Made by a program: the position numbers and the translations under genes. This document shows positions 35,669 to 44,174 of a stretch of DNA of 64,000 bases, in pieces. Source of the DNA: Pedobacter sp. SYP-B3415 (lineage in GTDB: Bacteria; Bacteroidota; Bacteroidia; Sphingobacteriales; Sphingobacteriaceae); contig NZ_RXNQ01000032.1 of NCBI RefSeq assembly GCF_004138205.1, positions 62,001 through 126,000 of the forward strand, in the 5' to 3' direction. The notes below the pieces were generated by a model. It was given only the letters and a program-made list of their open reading frames with translations, did no database searches and had not been told where the DNA came from. The first letter of the stretch is position 1. Each line of letters begins with the position of its first letter.

Positions 35669-36940
35669 ATGCTGCAAGTTAACTATATCCGGGAGAATAA
35701 GGAGAAAGTTTTGGAACGTTTAGCGGTCCGCAATTTCAAACAACCAGAACTGATTGACCAGATCATCGCTACTGATGATCAGCGCAGACAGACGCAGGCC
35801 TCTCTCGATAAGATCTCAGCCGAGGCCAACGCAGCGGCAAAACAGATTGGTGAACTTATGCGTTCAGGCCGGAAAGAAGAGGCTGAAGCGATAAAGGCTA
35901 ACACGGCTGGACATAAGGAACAGGTACGCGAACTGGGCGAGCGTATGAGTCAGTTTGAGACTTCATTGCATCAGCTCATTGTACAGGTGCCGAATCTGCC
36001 GCATGACCTGGTCAGCAAGGGCAGTACCGCCGAAGAAAATGATGTCGTTCTTGTTCACGGGCAACCTGCAGTACTTGACAACGCAGCCTTGCCCCATTGG
36101 GAGCTGGCCGCGAAATATGATATAATAGATTTTGAACTTGGAAACAAAATAACCGGTGCCGGGTTTCCGGTGTATAAAGGAAAAGGTGCCCGTTTGCAGC
36201 GTGCATTGATCAACTTTTTTCTTGACCGTGCTGTTGAACACGGTTATAATGAAGTTCAGGTACCTCACCTGGTAAATGAGGCTTCGGGCTTCGGTACAGG
36301 TCAGTTGCCAGATAAAGAAGGTCAGATGTATCATGCAGCTGTAGATAATCTCTTCCTCATTCCAACAGCTGAGGTTCCGGTTACCAATCTGTACCGGGAT
36401 GTCATCCTTAAAGAGGAGTCGTTACCGGTCCGTCATACAGCTTATACGCCATGTTTCCGCCGTGAGGCCGGTTCCTATGGCGCGCACGTTCGCGGATTGA
36501 ATCGTCTGCATCAATTCGACAAAGTTGAACTTGTTCAGATCAATCACCCCGAAAAATCGTACGAGACACTGGAAGAAATGAATACTTATGTTCAGTCCCT
36601 GCTTCAGGATCTCGGCCTTCACTACAGGGTACTCCGCCTGTGCGGCGGCGATATGGGCTTTACATCAGCCATGACTTACGATATGGAGGTTTGGAGCGGA
36701 GCTCAGCAGCGCTGGCTTGAAGTTTCGTCAGTTTCCAATTTCGAAACCTATCAGAGTAACAGGCTTAAACTTCGTTTCAAGGGCAAAGAAGGAAAAACAC
36801 AACTTGCACATACGTTGAATGGCAGTGCGCTGGCGCTTCCGCGGATTGTTGCGGCGATTCTTGAAAACTACCAGACACCTGAGGGAATCAAAGTACCGGA
36901 AGCCCTTGTGCGCTACACCGGTTTTGATTTGATTAGTTAG
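35669..36940 (+). CDS. serS: Seryl-tRNA synthetase
   Basis: SerS charges tRNA-Ser. The 423-aa class II synthetase has the N-terminal tRNA-binding antiparallel coiled coil (about residues 25-105), motif 1 near ALINFFLDRAVEHGYNEVQVP, motif 2 in TPCFRREAGSYGAHVRGLNR and motif 3 in HTLNGSALALPRIVAAILEN, with TAEVPVTNLYRD as the serine pocket. Complete and normal length. It has its own promoter box and ends in a hairpin terminator. Confidence 0.97.
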   Translation: MLQVNYIRENKEKVLERLAVRNFKQPELIDQIIATDDQRRQTQASLDKISAEANAAAKQIGELMRSGRKEEAEAIKANTAGHKEQVRELGERMSQFETSLHQLIVQVPNLPHDLVSKGSTAEENDVVLVHGQPAVLDNAALPHWELAAKYDIIDFELGNKITGAGFPVYKGKGARLQRALINFFLDRAVEHGYNEVQVPHLVNEASGFGTGQLPDKEGQMYHAAVDNLFLIPTAEVPVTNLYRDVILKEESLPVRHTAYTPCFRREAGSYGAHVRGLNRLHQFDKVELVQINHPEKSYETLEEMNTYVQSLLQDLGLHYRVLRLCGGDMGFTSAMTYDMEVWSGAQQRWLEVSSVSNFETYQSNRLKLRFKGKEGKTQLAHTLNGSALALPRIVAAILENYQTPEGIKVPEALVRYTGFDLIS

Positions 36941-36954
36941 GTCGGCGGCCGAGG

Positions 36955-36999
36955 CATAAAAAAAGCTTCCGTGGCATCATGCTGCGGAAGCTTTGTTGT
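36955..36999. terminator. Bidirectional terminator between serS and a small gene
   Basis: AAAGCTTCCG (36962-36971) pairs with CGGAAGCTTT (36985-36994). A-rich sequence on the left (CATAAAAAAAG) and TTTGTTGTT on the right allow it to end serS (plus) and the 104-aa gene (minus). Confidence 0.85.
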
Positions 37000-37046
37000 T
37001 CATAGGCAGATGCGAAGGCATCCGCAGGTGTGTTGAAGGCGGTATC

Positions 37047-37361
37047 TTACAGAATCAGAATCAACAGCAGGATAATGATGATGATAGCACCTACCGACAG
37101 GTAAACACCACCAGACATCGCACGCGCCTGATTCTTCATTTCTTTTAATTCTTTACGAAGCGCTTTACGCTCTTCTTTCGAAAGGTTTGATTTGTCCATT
37201 GCCCGGATCTCCTCAACGCGATCGGTAAGTTTTTTCAATTCAGCGCGCTGCTCAGCAGTCAGCTCGGTTGGGTTTTTTGCTTTCTTGTCAGCAGCAGATA
37301 CATTTCCTACTGATAGTCCGAGGGTAAAAACAAGGATGAGGGTGTAAACGAGTTTTTTCAT
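37047..37361 (-). CDS. Small exported protein with C-terminal membrane helix
   Basis: A 104-aa protein: signal peptide (MKKLVYTLILVFTLGLSVGNVSA), a highly charged helix (LTAEQRAELKKLTDRVEEIR followed by KSNLSKEERKALRKELKEMK, about residues 34-75) and a hydrophobic end (GGVYLSVGAIIIIILLLILIL). This layout, with the MDKSNLS/KEERKxLRKEL pattern, recurs in Bacteroidota small proteins of unknown function. The topology suggests a periplasmic coiled coil tethered to the inner membrane. Own transcription unit: terminators lie on both sides. Confidence 0.75.
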   Translation of the reverse strand: MKKLVYTLILVFTLGLSVGNVSAADKKAKNPTELTAEQRAELKKLTDRVEEIRAMDKSNLSKEERKALRKELKEMKNQARAMSGGVYLSVGAIIIIILLLILIL

Positions 37362-37392
37362 GTATTCAGGATTTAAAGTGTCTGCAAGGGCT

Positions 37393-37434
37393 AAACAAAA
37401 AACCTACCAAGCTTTGCCGGTAGGTTTTTTGTTT
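37393..37434 (-). terminator. Terminator after the SIMPL-domain gene
   Basis: AAACAAAAAACCTACC (37393-37408) pairs perfectly with GGTAGGTTTTTTGTTT (37419-37434) around a 10-nt loop. On the minus strand the stem ends in a T-rich tail. It lies between the SIMPL gene and the next minus-strand gene. Confidence 0.88.
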
Positions 37435-37527
37435 GTAATCTGTACCCGTAAATATTTGATACGCAATGCTGTACGTTAATTTAAGGTCTGTCTTACCGAT
37501 CAGCCTCTGTACAGCGCAGTATACAGG

Positions 37528-38226
37528 TTACCTGATTTCAAAGACGACATTGATATTGTAAGTCAGTTTAATTTTCTTGAAATCCAGTTCAGGTGCGGCT
37601 CCGGAGTCAGCCATTTCGGTTTTCGCCATAGCATAATTGCGGAAGACAGGCTGATTAATATTGTCGTTACCAAGGTCCTGGATATCGAGTGCACCTCCCA
37701 GCTTGTTACCTAATGCCTCAACCATGTAGGTTGCTTTTTCTTTGGCATCCATGAGCGCTTTGATCTTCATGTCTTTTCTTAGCTCTTTCAGTTTAGAATA
37801 ATCATAACCATCAATATTTGTATTGCTGATGCCCTTAGGGTCGATGGCGCCAATGATTGAATTAAACTTATTAAGGTCGCTTACTTTTAGCCTGTATTGT
37901 TTGCTGGCCAGGAAGTCGGGGTTTTTCTTTTTCTCAGTAGCATAGTTGTAACTGGCGAGGTTGTTAACCGTAAGGTTTTCTTTTGCAATGCCGGCCTTTT
38001 GTACCGCCGCATACAACTGATTCTCCAGTTTGGTTATGTCTACTTTCCGCTTGCTGTTGTTGTTTTCCAAATATTCTTTGAGCGAAATATTCACGTAGAT
38101 AATATCTGGTGTAACTTCGATCTCAGAATTTCCTGTTACAGTGATCTTTTTACGCAGGTCTGCTTGCTGTGCCATAGCGCCGAGGCTGAAGATGGTAGCA
38201 ATGGCAAGTGTGATGAACTTTTTCAT
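37528..38226 (-). CDS. SIMPL (DUF541) domain exported protein
   Basis: A 232-aa exported protein of the SIMPL/DUF541 family, whose best-known members are E. coli YggE and human SIMPL. Signal peptide (MKKFITLAIATIFSLGAMAQ), then ITVTGNSEIEVTPDIIYVNI, the paired helix region KLENQLYAAVQKAGIAKENL and the C-terminal block KALMDAKEKATYMVEALGNK, ending YNINVVFEIR. Function is poorly known; YggE has been linked to oxidative stress. The ATG at 38226 matches the signal peptide; the longer ORF to 38397 is rejected. Confidence 0.85.
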   Translation of the reverse strand: MKKFITLAIATIFSLGAMAQQADLRKKITVTGNSEIEVTPDIIYVNISLKEYLENNNSKRKVDITKLENQLYAAVQKAGIAKENLTVNNLASYNYATEKKKNPDFLASKQYRLKVSDLNKFNSIIGAIDPKGISNTNIDGYDYSKLKELRKDMKIKALMDAKEKATYMVEALGNKLGGALDIQDLGNDNINQPVFRNYAMAKTEMADSGAAPELDFKKIKLTYNINVVFEIR

Positions 38227-38530
38227 GTTTCTGTAGTTATGTGTGTTTGTCTTTCTTTGCCGGTATGATGAAAATATCATACCAATTCCACAAGATTTTT
38301 TTGAACTTGTAAGAAAAAAATGCGGTGCCTCGCGAAACGAAACCGGCGATATGAATGCTACAGTTTTGCAGAACAACACGAAATATCTTACATACATGAC
38401 TGATATTTAGCGCAGTAATTTTCAGTGTGTCGCTTTAGAAGAGTGGCTTTGCTGTGAAAGCGCTGTGTAAAAAAATCCAGGATAAAGCCGAGATGCGTTG
38501 CTCCATCATGTTGTAGCAAAAAACGCATAT
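38227..38530. other. Gene-free stretch upstream of the SIMPL gene
   Basis: No convincing ORF. An 8-bp inverted repeat GGTATGAT..ATCATACC lies at 38260-38281, 34 bp from the SIMPL start, and could be a regulator site. The remainder (38282-38530) shows nothing recognisable apart from the lspA terminator at its right end. Confidence 0.4.
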
Positions 38531-38559
38531 AAAAAAAACTCCGGGGTGCCGGAGTTTTC
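38531..38559 (-). terminator. Terminator of the ileS-dksA-lspA operon
   Basis: AAAACTCCGG (38536-38545), loop GGTG, CCGGAGTTTT (38550-38559). On the minus strand the stem is followed by a run of eight T. It lies 16 bp after the lspA stop. Confidence 0.88.
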
Positions 38560-38574
38560 TGTACTTATGTTGAG

Positions 38575-39177
38575 TTAGTCTTCTACAACTTCATTATTGA
38601 TGCTGATCTCATCTTTCTGATCTTCTTTGAAATATTTCTTCTGAAAGATCAGGATAAGAATCACACCTACCGAAATGGCTGCATCTGCGAGGTTAAAAAC
38701 CGGCCTGAAGAAAATGAAATCTTCACCGCCCCAGACAGGAAACCATGCAGGAAATCTACCCTCGATAATGGGGAAGTAAAACATATCCACCACCCGGCCA
38801 TGCAGTAAGCTGGCATAGCCATAAATTTTCCCGTAAAATACCGAATCGATAATATTACCGACTGCCCCGGCAAAAATGAGCGCAACATTCAGTATCAGCC
38901 CGCGGTGGTATTTATGCCTGATAAGGTAATGCAGGCCATAACCGATGCCGGCTACAGCAACGATTCTGAATAAGGAAAGGGCAAGTTTTCCGAACTCGCC
39001 GCCAAACTCCATCCCAAAAGCCATTCCGTTATTTTCGGTGAAATGAAGGATGAACCAGTTTCCAAGTACTTTGTATTCCTGACCGTAAAACATGGTCGTC
39101 TTTACCCATGTCTTAATGGCCTGGTCCGCGATCAGGACAAGGAGAACGAGAATTAAGGGTTTGGTATATCCTTTCAT
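38575..39177 (-). CDS. lspA: Lipoprotein signal peptidase LspA
   Basis: LspA removes signal peptides from prolipoproteins after diacylglyceryl transfer. The 200-aa product has four membrane helices (first: LILVLLVLIADQAIKTWV). The aspartyl-protease pair lies in the conserved blocks GNIIDSVFYGKIYGYAS..GRVVDMFYF and VFNLADAAISVG. It is longer than the 164-aa E. coli enzyme because of an extra loop (IIEGRFPAWFPVWGGEDFIF), as in other Bacteroidota. The ATG at 39177 overlaps the TAA of the dksA-like gene (TAATG), so translation is coupled. Last gene of the ileS operon. Confidence 0.95.
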   Translation of the reverse strand: MKGYTKPLILVLLVLIADQAIKTWVKTTMFYGQEYKVLGNWFILHFTENNGMAFGMEFGGEFGKLALSLFRIVAVAGIGYGLHYLIRHKYHRGLILNVALIFAGAVGNIIDSVFYGKIYGYASLLHGRVVDMFYFPIIEGRFPAWFPVWGGEDFIFFRPVFNLADAAISVGVILILIFQKKYFKEDQKDEISINNEVVED

Positions 39178-39560
39178 TAAGACTGTTTCAATTTGGCTTC
39201 CATACTCAGTGTTGCGTGCGGTACCGCGCGCAGGCGCTCTTTCTGGATCAGTTTTCCTGTTTCCCGGCAAATTCCGTAAGTTTTATTTTCAATACGAACC
39301 AGTGCGTTTTCCAGGTTGTCAATAAATTTTTTCTGTCTGGCCGCCAGCTGATTGATTTGTTCTTTTTCCATGGTTGCAGAACCGTCTTCAAGCGTTTTAT
39401 AGGTTCCTGAAGTATCTTCAGTGCCGTTTGCATTAGGGTTGCTCAATGATGAAGTCAGCTCATTGAACTCCTCTTTTGCAATGCGGAGTTTCTCCAGAAT
39501 GAGTTCTTTAAACTCCTGAAGTTCAGCATCAGAGTAACGTGTTTTAGTGTTATTTTCCAT
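39177..39560 (-). CDS. TraR/DksA-family protein lacking the full zinc finger
   Basis: A 127-aa DksA/TraR-type protein: an N-terminal coiled coil (SDAELQEFKELILEKLRIAK followed by EEFNEL), a middle helix ending AALDNLENALVRIENKTYG-like (here FIDNLENALVRIENKTYGIC), and the C-terminal block CRETGKLIQKERLRAVPHAT. Classical DksA has four zinc cysteines; only one Cys remains here, so it probably does not bind zinc. DksA proteins enter the RNA polymerase secondary channel with ppGpp. It sits between ileS (3-bp gap) and lspA (1-bp overlap), a conserved-looking operon. Confidence 0.88.
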   Translation of the reverse strand: MENNTKTRYSDAELQEFKELILEKLRIAKEEFNELTSSLSNPNANGTEDTSGTYKTLEDGSATMEKEQINQLAARQKKFIDNLENALVRIENKTYGICRETGKLIQKERLRAVPHATLSMEAKLKQS

Positions 39561-39563
39561 GTT

Positions 39564-42500
39564 TTATTTTTTTGTAATCAAAATTTGAAGTTCAACATCT
39601 TCAATTACGATTTTGTTTCCAGTATTTAAAGTCCCGGTTAACTCTATTTTTTCTGCAAGAACTTCCTCACAAATGTAGGTTTGGTTGCTTTCAACCGCGT
39701 TTTTAATCAGTTCGTGATCCTGAAGCAACACACCAATTTTATCAGTTACTTCAAAGCCTTGTTCTTTGCGCAGATTTTGAATCCGGTTTACCAGTTCGCG
39801 CGATATTCCTTCCTGTTTCAGCGCGTCTGTAAGCGTTACGTCAAGTGCAACTGTCAGGCTACCCATATTGGTAACCTGCCAGCCTGGAATATCTTCCGCG
39901 ATGATCTCGACATCTTCTATTGAGACCATATATTCAGTTCCCGGAACCTGGATTTCGCCAGCCTGTTCAAATCGGCTAAGCTCTTCCTGGGTCAGACTGC
40001 TGATTGCTGCGGCAACAGACTTCATATCTTTGCCAACCTTAGGTCCAAGCGCCTTGAAGTTCGGCTTTACCTTTTTCTTAATGAACCCTGCAGTGTCTGT
40101 GATGTATTCGATTTCCTTTACATTGGTTTCAGAAAGGATAAGTTCCTTAACCAGTTCAACCTTATCCTGGAACTCAGCATCAAGTACCGGTACGAGGATT
40201 TTTGCAAGTGGCTGACGGACGTTCAGGCTTGTTTTTTTACGGAGCGACAGCACCATTGATGATACCTGCTGGGCAAGCTGCATACGTTCGTTCAAGGCTC
40301 TGTCAGTCAGGCTCTGGTCAGCATCTTTCCAAATGCTCAGGTGGACCGATTGCTCACCTGTGTTTTTGACGTCGAGATTTTTATAGAGCCAGTCGGCAAA
40401 GAAAGGCGCAATCGGCGACATCAGCTGCGCTATCGTTTCCAGACACGTGAAAAGCGTTTCATAGGCAGATTTCTTGTCGCCCGTCATCTCACCTTTCCAA
40501 AAACGTCTGCGTGAGAGGCGTACGTACCAGTTGCTGAAGTGCTCGTCTACAAAGTTTTGAATAGCCCGCGCCGCTCTTGTCGGTTCATAGGCGGCATAAC
40601 TCTCGTCGACCTCGGCAATGAGTGTCTGCAGCAGCGAAAGTATCCAGCGGTCAAGTTCTGCACGTGCGGAAACAGGTGTCTCGTTATCGCGGTCAATCTC
40701 AAACTTGTCAATGTTGGCGTAGAGCGCGAAAAATGCGTAGGTATTGTAAAGTGTTCCGAAAAACTTACGGCGCACCTCATCAAGACCTTCGGTATTAAAC
40801 TTAAGGTTATCCCATGGCGATGCATTACTGATCATATACCAGCGGGTTGCATCTGCGCTATAGGTTTCAATTGTACTAAATGGATCTACGGCATTACCAA
40901 GACGTTTAGACATTTTATTGCCGTTCTTATCCAGAACGAGACCATTGGAAACCACGTTTTTAAATGCAATCCCCGGATTGTTCAGACGCGCATTGATGGC
41001 CATGATTTCCTCGCTCGATTCACTGAGCATCACCGCAATAGCATGAAGCGTAAAGAACCAGCCACGCGTCTGGTCCACACCCTCCGCAATGAAATCTGCC
41101 GGATAGGCATTTTCAAAAAGATCTTTGTTCTCGAATGGGAAGTGCCACTGAGCATACGGCATTGCGCCGCTGTCAAACCAGACATCGATCAGGTCAGCTT
41201 CACGTACCATTCTTTTTCCTGAGGCTGAAACGAGGATAACGTCGTCTACATACGGACGATGCATGTCTTTCAGGCTGAAACCTTCAGGCATGAATCCGGC
41301 AGCAATTGAATGTTGGATTTCGGCGTTCAGCTCTTCGATTGAACCGATACATTTTTCTTCTGTTCCATCTTCACTGCGCCAGATTGGCAACGGGGTTCCC
41401 CAGTATCTTGAGCGGGAGAGGTTCCAGTCAACCAGATTCTCGAGCCAATTTCCAAAGCGACCGGTTCCTGTAGCCTCGGGTTTCCAATTGATCGATTTAT
41501 TGAGCGTTGCCATTTTTTCTTTAAGCGCCGTGGTTTTGATAAACCAGCTGTCGAGCGGATAATAAAGAATTGGCTTGTCAGTTCTCCAGCAATGCGGATA
41601 GCTGTGCTCGTATTTTTTTACATCAAATGCCTTATTGTCTTCTTTCAGTTTGATGGCAATGAGTACATCGGTCGGTTTAAAGTCGGCCGCAGCGCGTTCC
41701 TCGTCTGTATAGTACTCTTCCTTTACATAGCGGCCGGCAAAGTCGGTAACCTCCGGAAGAAACTTACCCTGTTTATCTACAAGCGGGAGTTCATTTCCCT
41801 TTTCGTCTTTGGCCATCACTGACGGAACACCATTTTCACGGGCCACACGGAAGTCGTCTGCACCGTAAACAGATGCAGTATGAACAATGCCTGTACCGTC
41901 TTCTGTTGTTACGAAATCGCCGGCAATTACGCGGAAGGCATTTTTCTCAAGCTCTTCATTGGTAATATAAGGCATGAGCTGGTGGTAGCGTAGGCCTACA
42001 AGTTCCGAACCCTCAAATTCGGCTTTTACAGACCACGGTATAAGCTTGTCGCCACCCTTATAGTTCTCAAAAGAAAGATCTTTTGCGTCAGCTTTGAAGT
42101 ACTTTGAAACCAGGTCTTTTGCCATGACAACGCTGACCGGTAAAAAGGTATAGGGATTGAAGGTGCGGATCTTTACATAAGTGATCTTGTTTCCAACTGC
42201 CAGCGCACAGTTTGAAGGCAGGGTCCATGGTGTTGTTGTCCATGCAATGATTGCCGTCTCCTCGCTGTCATCTTCAAAAAGAACCGGGAGTAAGGGATGC
42301 TGCTGGTTACGCTTCAGTTTGAATTCTGCTGTGATGGACGTATCCTTGAGCATTTTATAGGTTCCAGGCTGGTTCAGTTCGTGTGAACTCAGACCGGTTC
42401 CCGCTGCTGGCGAATAAGGCTGAACGGTGTATCCTTTATACAGCAGTCCCTTATTATAGAGTTGCTTCAGGATCCACCAGAGCGTTTCGATATACTCGTT

Positions 42501-42953
42501 ATGATAAGTCACATACGGGTTTTCGAGATCGACCCAATAACCCATTTTTTCTGTCAGGTCATTCCACACATCGGTATACCGCATAACTTCCTCCTTACAG
42601 GCCGAATTGTATTCTTCTACCGTAATCTTTTTCCCGATGTCTTCTTTCGTAATGCCGAGTTTTTTCTCAACGGCAAGCTCAATTGGAAGGCCATGGGTAT
42701 CCCAGCCGCCTTTGCGCTTTACCTGAAAACCTTTGAGCGTTTTATACCGGCAAAAAATATCCTTGATGGCGCGGGCCATAACGTGATGAATGCCGGGCAT
42801 TCCGTTGGCCGAAGGAGGACCTTCGTAAAACGTAAAAGGATTTGACTGAGGCCGGCTGCTGATACTTTTTTCAAAGATATTTTCAGATTTCCAGAACTCC
42901 AGTATTTCCTTTCCTATTTTGGCAAGCTCAAGTTGTTTAAATTCCCTATACAT
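39564..42953 (-). CDS. ileS: Isoleucyl-tRNA synthetase (long, KMSKR type)
   Basis: IleS charges tRNA-Ile and edits valine. The 1129-aa class I synthetase has the HIGH-equivalent GIHH in PPSANGMPGIHHVMARAIKD, the editing domain (AWTTTPWTLPSNCALAVG), the KMSKS-equivalent NKMSKRLGN near 660 and the anticodon-binding C-terminal part. The length and KMSKR motif fit the eukaryote-like type 2 enzymes, often less sensitive to mupirocin (inference). Start: the in-frame TTG at 42971 is only a few bases after the -7 box, so the ATG at 42953 (MYREFKQLELAKIG) is preferred. Confidence 0.95.
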   Translation of the reverse strand: MYREFKQLELAKIGKEILEFWKSENIFEKSISSRPQSNPFTFYEGPPSANGMPGIHHVMARAIKDIFCRYKTLKGFQVKRKGGWDTHGLPIELAVEKKLGITKEDIGKKITVEEYNSACKEEVMRYTDVWNDLTEKMGYWVDLENPYVTYHNEYIETLWWILKQLYNKGLLYKGYTVQPYSPAAGTGLSSHELNQPGTYKMLKDTSITAEFKLKRNQQHPLLPVLFEDDSEETAIIAWTTTPWTLPSNCALAVGNKITYVKIRTFNPYTFLPVSVVMAKDLVSKYFKADAKDLSFENYKGGDKLIPWSVKAEFEGSELVGLRYHQLMPYITNEELEKNAFRVIAGDFVTTEDGTGIVHTASVYGADDFRVARENGVPSVMAKDEKGNELPLVDKQGKFLPEVTDFAGRYVKEEYYTDEERAAADFKPTDVLIAIKLKEDNKAFDVKKYEHSYPHCWRTDKPILYYPLDSWFIKTTALKEKMATLNKSINWKPEATGTGRFGNWLENLVDWNLSRSRYWGTPLPIWRSEDGTEEKCIGSIEELNAEIQHSIAAGFMPEGFSLKDMHRPYVDDVILVSASGKRMVREADLIDVWFDSGAMPYAQWHFPFENKDLFENAYPADFIAEGVDQTRGWFFTLHAIAVMLSESSEEIMAINARLNNPGIAFKNVVSNGLVLDKNGNKMSKRLGNAVDPFSTIETYSADATRWYMISNASPWDNLKFNTEGLDEVRRKFFGTLYNTYAFFALYANIDKFEIDRDNETPVSARAELDRWILSLLQTLIAEVDESYAAYEPTRAARAIQNFVDEHFSNWYVRLSRRRFWKGEMTGDKKSAYETLFTCLETIAQLMSPIAPFFADWLYKNLDVKNTGEQSVHLSIWKDADQSLTDRALNERMQLAQQVSSMVLSLRKKTSLNVRQPLAKILVPVLDAEFQDKVELVKELILSETNVKEIEYITDTAGFIKKKVKPNFKALGPKVGKDMKSVAAAISSLTQEELSRFEQAGEIQVPGTEYMVSIEDVEIIAEDIPGWQVTNMGSLTVALDVTLTDALKQEGISRELVNRIQNLRKEQGFEVTDKIGVLLQDHELIKNAVESNQTYICEEVLAEKIELTGTLNTGNKIVIEDVELQILITKK

Positions 42954-42983
42954 CAGTGCAGTATCGTTCAAAAATTAAGGTTG

Positions 42984-42991
42984 CAAAGTTA
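42984..42991 (-). promoter_or_regulatory. Bacteroidota -7 box for ileS
   Basis: Reads TAACTTTG on the minus strand, a perfect TAnnTTTG. It would start the ileS message near 42978, about 25 bp before the ATG at 42953. Confidence 0.5.
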
Positions 42992-43012
42992 AGATTAATG
43001 ATTGATAAATGG

Positions 43013-43020
43013 TAGTTTTG
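43013..43020 (+). promoter_or_regulatory. -7 box for the 64-aa membrane protein gene
   Basis: TAGTTTTG, a perfect TAnnTTTG, 15 bp before the ATG at 43036. Together with the ileS box it makes a compact divergent promoter region. Confidence 0.45.
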
Positions 43021-43035
43021 GCTTGAATTAAGTTT

Positions 43036-43230
43036 ATGAGAAGTCAATTCCGGAAAGGCCTCGTGTGTATGATTGCAGCGCTGATACTCATTCCCATTGC
43101 AGCGTTGTTACGGGCAAGCGAAAGTTTCATTTTGGCGGGCCGGATTCTCCTGGGTTTCGGCATGGTTTTGGAAGTTGTTGGCCTGGCGCTGGTGCTTTCT
43201 GCATACATAGGCGGCAAAAAATCTAAATAA
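43036..43230 (+). CDS. Small two-helix membrane protein, unknown
   Basis: A 64-aa protein with two membrane segments (VCMIAALILIPIAALLRA and LLGFGMVLEVVGLALVLSAYI), a basic N terminus and a basic tail (GGKKSK). No family is recognised. It has a promoter box just upstream and is followed 8 bp later by another small membrane protein gene, so the two probably form an operon and may act together. Confidence 0.65.
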   Translation: MRSQFRKGLVCMIAALILIPIAALLRASESFILAGRILLGFGMVLEVVGLALVLSAYIGGKKSK

Positions 43231-43238
43231 AAATCGCG

Positions 43239-43532
43239 ATGAAGGTTGTAAAGGTTAAAAGGTCAGGTATTGCAGCGATCATGGGTATCCTGACAGCTGC
43301 TGCGGGTATGGTCATGAGCTCATATAAGATTACCGGGAGTGTGTATGTATTACAACTGGCGGGATTCCTGATGATTATGGCAGCCTTATTATTTTTGTAC
43401 CCGATCCTGATTGCCCGTAAAGATAAAGAGGGAAATGTGCGGGTAATCACCGACGTAAAAGGACTTCATCATGTTGAAGAGCCAAAGCCTGATACGGAAG
43501 GCCAGGAAACCGTGGCCGGGCAGAAAGGTTGA
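43239..43532 (+). CDS. Small two-helix membrane protein, unknown
   Basis: A 97-aa protein: basic start (MKVVKVKRSG), two membrane segments (IAAIMGILTAAAGMVMSSY and VYVLQLAGFLMIMAALLFLYPI), then a polar C-terminal tail (about residues 60-97) that should face the cytoplasm. Function is unknown. Its last 64 bp overlap the 3' end of the convergent RAYT gene, which suggests that the transposase gene arrived by insertion against this gene's end. Confidence 0.65.
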   Translation: MKVVKVKRSGIAAIMGILTAAAGMVMSSYKITGSVYVLQLAGFLMIMAALLFLYPILIARKDKEGNVRVITDVKGLHHVEEPKPDTEGQETVAGQKG

Positions 43533-44023
43533 TATCCCTCAGGTTCTTGCTGCCCCGGAAAGCTGCTGTTTGATGCGAAGTTTCTGAAGGATGAATATCG
43601 CCAGTCATCTGCCGATTCGCAAAACCCGTCTCTTACAGGATTTGTGTGAATATACTCCACCAACGTGTGCAGGTAAATATCGTCAGTTACGGCGCGTCTC
43701 CTTGTTCTGTTAATAAACAACGCTCCGCGTCTTTTGAACATATTGTTGTACGATTTGGTATAGCTGTTCAGCAGGTTGCTGATCGGTTGCATCAGGTTTT
43801 TATGTCCTGATTCCTTCTGTTGTGGATGGAACCGCACGAGGAAGTGGAAGTGGTTGGGCATGAGGCAGTAACAATACGTTTGAGCAACGTGATCGATATA
43901 TTCATGATATTTCTCTAAAAAATACCTGTAGTTTTCCCGGTTACGGAAAAGGTTTTCGCTGCCGACGGCATGATTAAAAATGTGATAAAAGCCTCCATCT
44001 GTGAAGGGATCAAAGTATTTCAT
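43469..44023 (-). CDS. REP-associated tyrosine transposase (RAYT, Y1_Tnp fold)
   Basis: A 184-aa IS200/IS605-like single-domain transposase of the RAYT type. Seen: GGFYHIFNHAVGSENLFRN, the HUH metal-binding motif in YCLMPNHFHFLVRF (HFH), the helix LLNSYTKSYNNMFKRRGALF carrying the candidate catalytic Tyr, and YIHTNPVRDGF..DDWRYSSF. RAYTs process REP palindromes rather than moving as classical insertion sequences. The last 25-30 residues are unlike the usual ending and overlap the convergent 97-aa gene, so the 3' end may be truncated. A strong palindrome lies about 100 bp upstream (44125-44174). Confidence 0.85.
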   Translation of the reverse strand: MKYFDPFTDGGFYHIFNHAVGSENLFRNRENYRYFLEKYHEYIDHVAQTYCYCLMPNHFHFLVRFHPQQKESGHKNLMQPISNLLNSYTKSYNNMFKRRGALFINRTRRRAVTDDIYLHTLVEYIHTNPVRDGFCESADDWRYSSFRNFASNSSFPGQQEPEGYQPFCPATVSWPSVSGFGSST

Positions 44024-44124
44024 AACATAAGGATGAAATATAAAGATATGTCAATTAATTAAAAGTTAAAAATTATCGCTAAATATTTGTTTTTGTCAGT
44101 GGGAATTCGTTTTTTTTAGATTAT

Positions 44125-44174
44125 CAACACCTTCTAGGTTTTTAGAAACCTAGAAGGTGTTGTAGAAGGTGTTG
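44125..44174. repeat. REP-like palindrome with partial direct repeat
   Basis: CAACACCTTCTAGGTTT (44125-44141), loop TTAG, perfect complement AAACCTAGAAGGTGTTG (44146-44162), then a direct copy of the last 12 bases, TAGAAGGTGTTG (44163-44174). It lies next to the RAYT gene and encodes the final residues and stop codon of the RND transporter gene on the minus strand. Confidence 0.85.

Noticed and set aside
40539..41222. 227-aa plus-strand ORF opposite ileS
   Set aside because: It lies fully inside the conserved synthetase core; Cys/His-rich random composition points to an antisense shadow.
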